Below the pieces are notes generated by a model. That model worked only from the letters and a program-made list of their open reading frames with translations. It made no database searches and was not told the DNA's origin. A program made the position numbers and the translations under genes. A stretch of 64,000 nucleotides of DNA from Myceligenerans indicum (GTDB taxonomy: Bacteria > Actinomycetota > Actinomycetes > Actinomycetales > Cellulomonadaceae): contig NZ_JABBYC010000009.1 of the NCBI RefSeq assembly GCF_016742955.1, positions 1-64,000 of the forward strand. The letters run 5' to 3'. This document shows positions 61,152-64,000 of this stretch, one piece after another; position 1 is the first letter of the stretch, and each line of letters begins with the position of its first letter.

Positions 61152-62498
61152 GTGACGACTTCGCGATACTGCACCGGCTGCGCGACACGACTCGCCACCG
61201 ACAACACCTCGCCGACCTGCGCAGGCTGCTCTCGCCGTGGCGGTGGTGAGGGAGCGCCCGAACAGAGCAGGGCCTTCTGGGAAACCGACCTGATGCGCGA
61301 CGCACTGTCGACCCAGAACATGGGCGTGGTCGTCGCCGCATACCGCCGACACCCGCAGCACGGGCACCGCGCCTTGGCTCAGACGCGAGTGGCCCGGTGG
61401 CTGGGGATCACGCAGGGCCAGCTCAGCCGGATCGAGTCTGGCGTCAACAAGGTCACCGACCTGGACCGCCTGCGCACCTACGCGCAGGCGCTCAAGATCC
61501 CGGCTGGGCTGCTCTGGTTCGCGCCTGCCGACCCCGCACCGCCGGGCCGCGCGAGACGGCCGATCTCGCTGCCCGGCGGAGTCCGCAGACCCAGCACCGC
61601 CGGACAGGCCGATGTCGCGCTAGCCGAATCACTGCTGGCGACGCTGCGCCAGTTCTCCACGACCGACAACATGACCGGCCCGCGACCGATGCTCCCGCTC
61701 GCCGAGAACCAGGCCGCCTTCATCGACTCTCTGCTGGAGACCGCGTCCAAGCCCGCACGCGGCCGGCTGCTGTACGTCGGGGCACGGTTCTCGGAGTTCC
61801 TGGGCTGGCTCCACCAGGACGACGGCAACCTACGCGCGGCGATGCGATGGTCCAACCGAGCCCTAGACCTGGCGACCGAGATCCGCCGGCCCGACCTGAT
61901 CTCCTACATCCAGATGCGCAAGAGCAACATCGCCCAGGACGCCGGCCGCCCCGACATGGTCCTGGACCTCGCCCGGGCCGCCGTCCAGAACACCGCACAC
62001 ATCTCCCCCCGGATGCACGCCCTGGCCGCACGGCAAGAAGCCCACGCGCATGCCGCGCTCGGAGACTGGGCCGCATGCGCCGCAGCCTTGGATGTCGCAC
62101 GGGAACTTGCCGCCGATCCGACGGGCGACCGGGACATTGCGCAGTACTGCACGAGCGAGTACATCGAGATGGAAGCCGCGCACTGCTGGGTCGAACTCGG
62201 CAAGCCCGACCGCGCCCTGGGGGTCCTGCAACAGGGCCTCGTGCAGTGGCGCCCGGAGTACCGGCGCGACCTCGGCCTCGGCCTGGCACGGTTCGCCGTC
62301 GCCCACGCCCGGACCGGCGCCGTGGACGACGCGCTGGACATCGCACACGAGTCACTCCAGATCGCAGCCGGTACCCGCTCAGCACGTACGGTTCGCCAGT
62401 TGTACCGGACCTCGGAGACCCTACAGGCATCCGGCGCCCGCGCCGCGGGGACGGATCTGCGGCACGTGCTGAACACCACGCTGAACCTGCGAAGATGA
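61152..62498 (+). CDS. Helix-turn-helix regulator with N-terminal zinc ribbon and TPR region
   Basis: This 448-aa protein begins with a C4-like segment (CTGCATRLATDNTSPTCAGC, residues about 6-25). An XRE-type HTH follows (YRRHPQHGHRALAQTRVARWLGITQGQLSRIESGVNKVTDLDRLRTYAQAL), then about 300 residues of TPR-like helices (for example GNLRAAMRWSNRALDLATEIRRPDLISYIQMRKSNIAQDAG). The architecture is widespread in Streptomyces-like actinobacteria as a sensor-regulator. GTG 61152 is the likely start. It probably controls both the creatininase gene downstream and the divergent HAD operon. Confidence 0.85.
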   Translation: MTTSRYCTGCATRLATDNTSPTCAGCSRRGGGEGAPEQSRAFWETDLMRDALSTQNMGVVVAAYRRHPQHGHRALAQTRVARWLGITQGQLSRIESGVNKVTDLDRLRTYAQALKIPAGLLWFAPADPAPPGRARRPISLPGGVRRPSTAGQADVALAESLLATLRQFSTTDNMTGPRPMLPLAENQAAFIDSLLETASKPARGRLLYVGARFSEFLGWLHQDDGNLRAAMRWSNRALDLATEIRRPDLISYIQMRKSNIAQDAGRPDMVLDLARAAVQNTAHISPRMHALAARQEAHAHAALGDWAACAAALDVARELAADPTGDRDIAQYCTSEYIEMEAAHCWVELGKPDRALGVLQQGLVQWRPEYRRDLGLGLARFAVAHARTGAVDDALDIAHESLQIAAGTRSARTVRQLYRTSETLQASGARAAGTDLRHVLNTTLNLRR

Positions 62499-62528
62499 AA
62501 GACCGGACCCACGAGAGGAACCACCAAC

Positions 62529-63272
62529 GTGAACGTCCTGCCCCAGGCCACCGCCGCCGACGTCGCGCACTCCAGCCCGCGCGTCGCGGTACTGCCTGTC
62601 GGGAGCTTTGAGCAGCACGGCGACCACCTGCCCCTGTCGACCGACACCCTGATCGCGACCACCATTACCGAACAGATCTGCGACCGACACGGACTGCTAC
62701 GCCTGCCCCCGGTAACGATCTCCTGCTCCCATGAGCACGAAGACATGCCCGGACTACCGGGAACAGTGAGTATCAGTGCGACGACGCTGACGGCAGTGAT
62801 CGACGATGTGCGCCGCTCGCTGGCCCGGGCCGGGATCGACCGCTTGGTCCTGGTCAACGCGCACGGTGGCAACTACGCCCTGGCGAACCTCGCCCAGGAG
62901 GCGAACGTCGCCGGACCCGCCGTGGCGCTGTTCCCCGGAGCCGACGACTGGAGGGCCGCCCGTGCCGAGGCAGGGCTGGCATCGAGCCACAGCGCCGACA
63001 TGCACGGCGGCGAGTTGGAGACCTCGATCCTGCTGCATGTCGCGCCTGACGCCGTGCGCGAGACCTACGCCCGCAACGACCACGACGCCCCCGACCGGGG
63101 ACACCTCACCCTCCTGGGCATGAAGGCGTTTACACCCAACGGGATCATCGGCTTCCCGTCCGAGGCCACCGCCGCCAAGGGTGCCACCGCCCTCGACACG
63201 CTCGTCGACAGGTTTGCCCACTATCTCAACGCTCTCCTGGCTGGAACCGCATCAGCTCCGGCCCATGCCTGA
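62529..63272 (+). CDS. Creatininase family amidohydrolase
   Basis: This 247-aa metal-dependent amidohydrolase has LPVGSFEQHGDHLPLSTDTLIA (Glu28, His30 and Asp39 as metal ligands), LVNAHGGNYALANL and DMHGGELETSILL. The family includes creatininase, FAPy-lyase-like ArfB and MftE, the peptidase of mycofactocin synthesis. Here no mycofactocin genes are present. GTG 62529 follows agaggaacc and is 30 bp after the regulator, so the two form an operon. The natural substrate is unknown, probably a small amide or lactam produced or sensed in this island. Confidence 0.9.
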   Translation: MNVLPQATAADVAHSSPRVAVLPVGSFEQHGDHLPLSTDTLIATTITEQICDRHGLLRLPPVTISCSHEHEDMPGLPGTVSISATTLTAVIDDVRRSLARAGIDRLVLVNAHGGNYALANLAQEANVAGPAVALFPGADDWRAARAEAGLASSHSADMHGGELETSILLHVAPDAVRETYARNDHDAPDRGHLTLLGMKAFTPNGIIGFPSEATAAKGATALDTLVDRFAHYLNALLAGTASAPAHA

Positions 63273-63299
63273 CCCCCGCCTCGCCTGACCCCCGCCTCG
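63268..63299. repeat. 16-bp tandem duplication at the creatininase stop
   Basis: cctgacccccgcctcg occurs at 63268-63283 and again at 63284-63299, with the stop codon of the creatininase gene inside the first copy. It is a simple local duplication. From here to 63490 no gene is seen. GACTC-gt-GAGTC lies at 63394-63405. Confidence 0.8.
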
Positions 63300-63490
63300 C
63301 CTGGGTTTCCCAACCGCTCGACCGTGCCCAAACTTGAGGCAGCCGAGCTGACTCCGCGGCCATCCAGGCCCCCCAATTGCTGTCTCATCAGATGACTCGT
63401 GAGTCGACAGACTTCACCCCGTTCGCCCGCGCAGGCGCGGTACTACCCGGCTACGATCAGAGTCTGACATAGCGGACAGGGCGGTGCGTG

Positions 63491-64000
63491 ATGGAGTCCA
63501 CAGACGGGTTCGCTTCTCTTGAAGCGATCGTCGCGAGTTTCGAGAACCGGGATCGTAACGAGGCCAAGACTCGATTCGATCTCATCGACAGACTCCTGAC
63601 GGAAGTACTCGGCTGGGAGCGACCATGGATCGACGTCGAAGAGCGCATCGTTGGGTCCAATGGCTACATGGACTACAAGCTCGGGTCAAAGGGTGCACTG
63701 CTCGTAATTGAGGCCAAGCGTGAAGGTATCTCATTCGAACTGCCGGTCGGACTAACCTCAGGCGTCCACGCCCTCAAACCACTTATCACTGGCACCTTGA
63801 ACAAGCCGCTCCGGAAGGCTCTGGAACAGGTTAGGGACTATTGCGCGCAGATCGGAGTTGCCCCAGCAGTTGTCACTAACGGGCATCAGTGGGTGGCATT
63901 CCTTGCGAGTCGAACCGACGGAACGGCTCCACTCGACGGCCGTGCGTACATATTCAACGGCTTGAAGTCGATTGAAGAGGAGTACGTTCGATTCTGGAAT
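63491..64000 (+). CDS. Restriction-endonuclease-like (HSDR_N type) protein, N-terminal part; runs off the window
   Basis: The frame from ATG 63491 is open to the last base (170 codons). It begins MESTDGFASLEAIVASFENRDRNEAKTRFDLIDRLLTEVLGWER and contains a PD-(D/E)xK-like nuclease core with MDYKLGSKGALLVIEAKREG, in which Asp, Glu and Lys (D..x12..EAK) are in the expected order. REALEQVRDYC-like and VAPAVVTNGHQWVAF segments are typical of the N-terminal nuclease of type I restriction HsdR and of several defence proteins. GC content is roughly 55%, well below its neighbours. The C-terminal domain is not visible. Confidence 0.8.
   Translation, partial: MESTDGFASLEAIVASFENRDRNEAKTRFDLIDRLLTEVLGWERPWIDVEERIVGSNGYMDYKLGSKGALLVIEAKREGISFELPVGLTSGVHALKPLITGTLNKPLRKALEQVRDYCAQIGVAPAVVTNGHQWVAFLASRTDGTAPLDGRAYIFNGLKSIEEEYVRFWN

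Noticed and set aside
62529..63272. Mycofactocin maturation protein MftE
   Set aside because: The creatininase fold is the same, but no mftA, mftB, mftC, mftD or mftF gene is present in the neighbourhood.

Overview
The window looks like chromosomal DNA from a high-GC actinobacterium. The evidence is the fabD-fabH-acpP-fabF operon preceded by a PucR-type (FasR-like) regulator, the DUF3145 and DUF3052 proteins, a homodimeric-type aceE, class A RNase P RNA, frequent GTG/TTG starts and 4-bp gene overlaps. A secreted GH10-CBM2 xylanase and a LuxS/MTA-SAH nucleosidase pair would suit a polysaccharide-degrading member of the Micrococcales (Promicromonosporaceae or Cellulomonadaceae), but that placement is inference. 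The first 19 bases are a Tn5 mosaic end left from library preparation, so the left edge is an artificial contig end.

Layout. 0-3.4 kb: a broken IS481-type transposase end, tRNA-Met, rtcB, def and a DUF3145 gene. 3.4-8.7 kb: the type II fatty-acid synthase operon and its likely regulator on the minus strand. 8.8-18.8 kb: a TPR-like protein, a large secreted propeller/LamG/PKD protein, a GNAT, a LuxR regulator with a flavin monooxygenase, and an XRE regulator divergent from an SDR. 18.9-26.7 kb: a complete eight-gene cluster of the 'Nit1C' / MSMEG_0565-0572 nitrogen-starvation type (radical SAM, GNAT-AIR synthase fusion, sll0783-like protein, nitrilase, small protein, flavoprotein, a second nitrilase-like protein without catalytic Cys or Glu, glycosyltransferase). 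26.8-30.1 kb: a decayed integrative conjugative element ending at tRNA-Val, in which a conjugation membrane gene is fused by deletion to the C-terminal part of a large serine recombinase. A DUF6112 gene here is interrupted by a stop codon. 30.2-49.7 kb: ordinary chromosome with peroxiredoxin, DUF3052, aceE, a family A DNA polymerase, mtnN-luxS, xylanase, a cytochrome b operon without a Rieske gene, phosphatase/zinc ribbon/Nif3, yaaA, SDR/TetR, a lipoprotein, an MFS carrier and rnpB.

49.7-64 kb is an integrated accessory element. A tyrosine integrase directly abuts the 3' end of rnpB. It is followed by a repressor, an excisionase-like protein, a RepA-like winged-helix fragment, a candidate oriT and a MobF relaxase-helicase. 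Then come small KOW-like proteins, a translationally coupled trio (67-aa protein, DUF6879, DUF5753 regulator) whose middle gene appears to start at CTG, and a four-gene overlapping operon with a HAD phosphatase that is divergent from a TPR regulator plus a creatininase-family amidohydrolase. The window ends inside a lower-GC gene with a restriction-endonuclease-like N-terminal domain, possibly the start of a defence module.

The most interesting parts are the Nit1C-type cluster with its pseudo-nitrilase and unusual radical SAM cysteine spacing, the 57-63 kb regulator/HAD/creatininase island, and the truncated nuclease gene at the right edge. All calls come from reading sequence and translations only. 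No database search or profile comparison was run.
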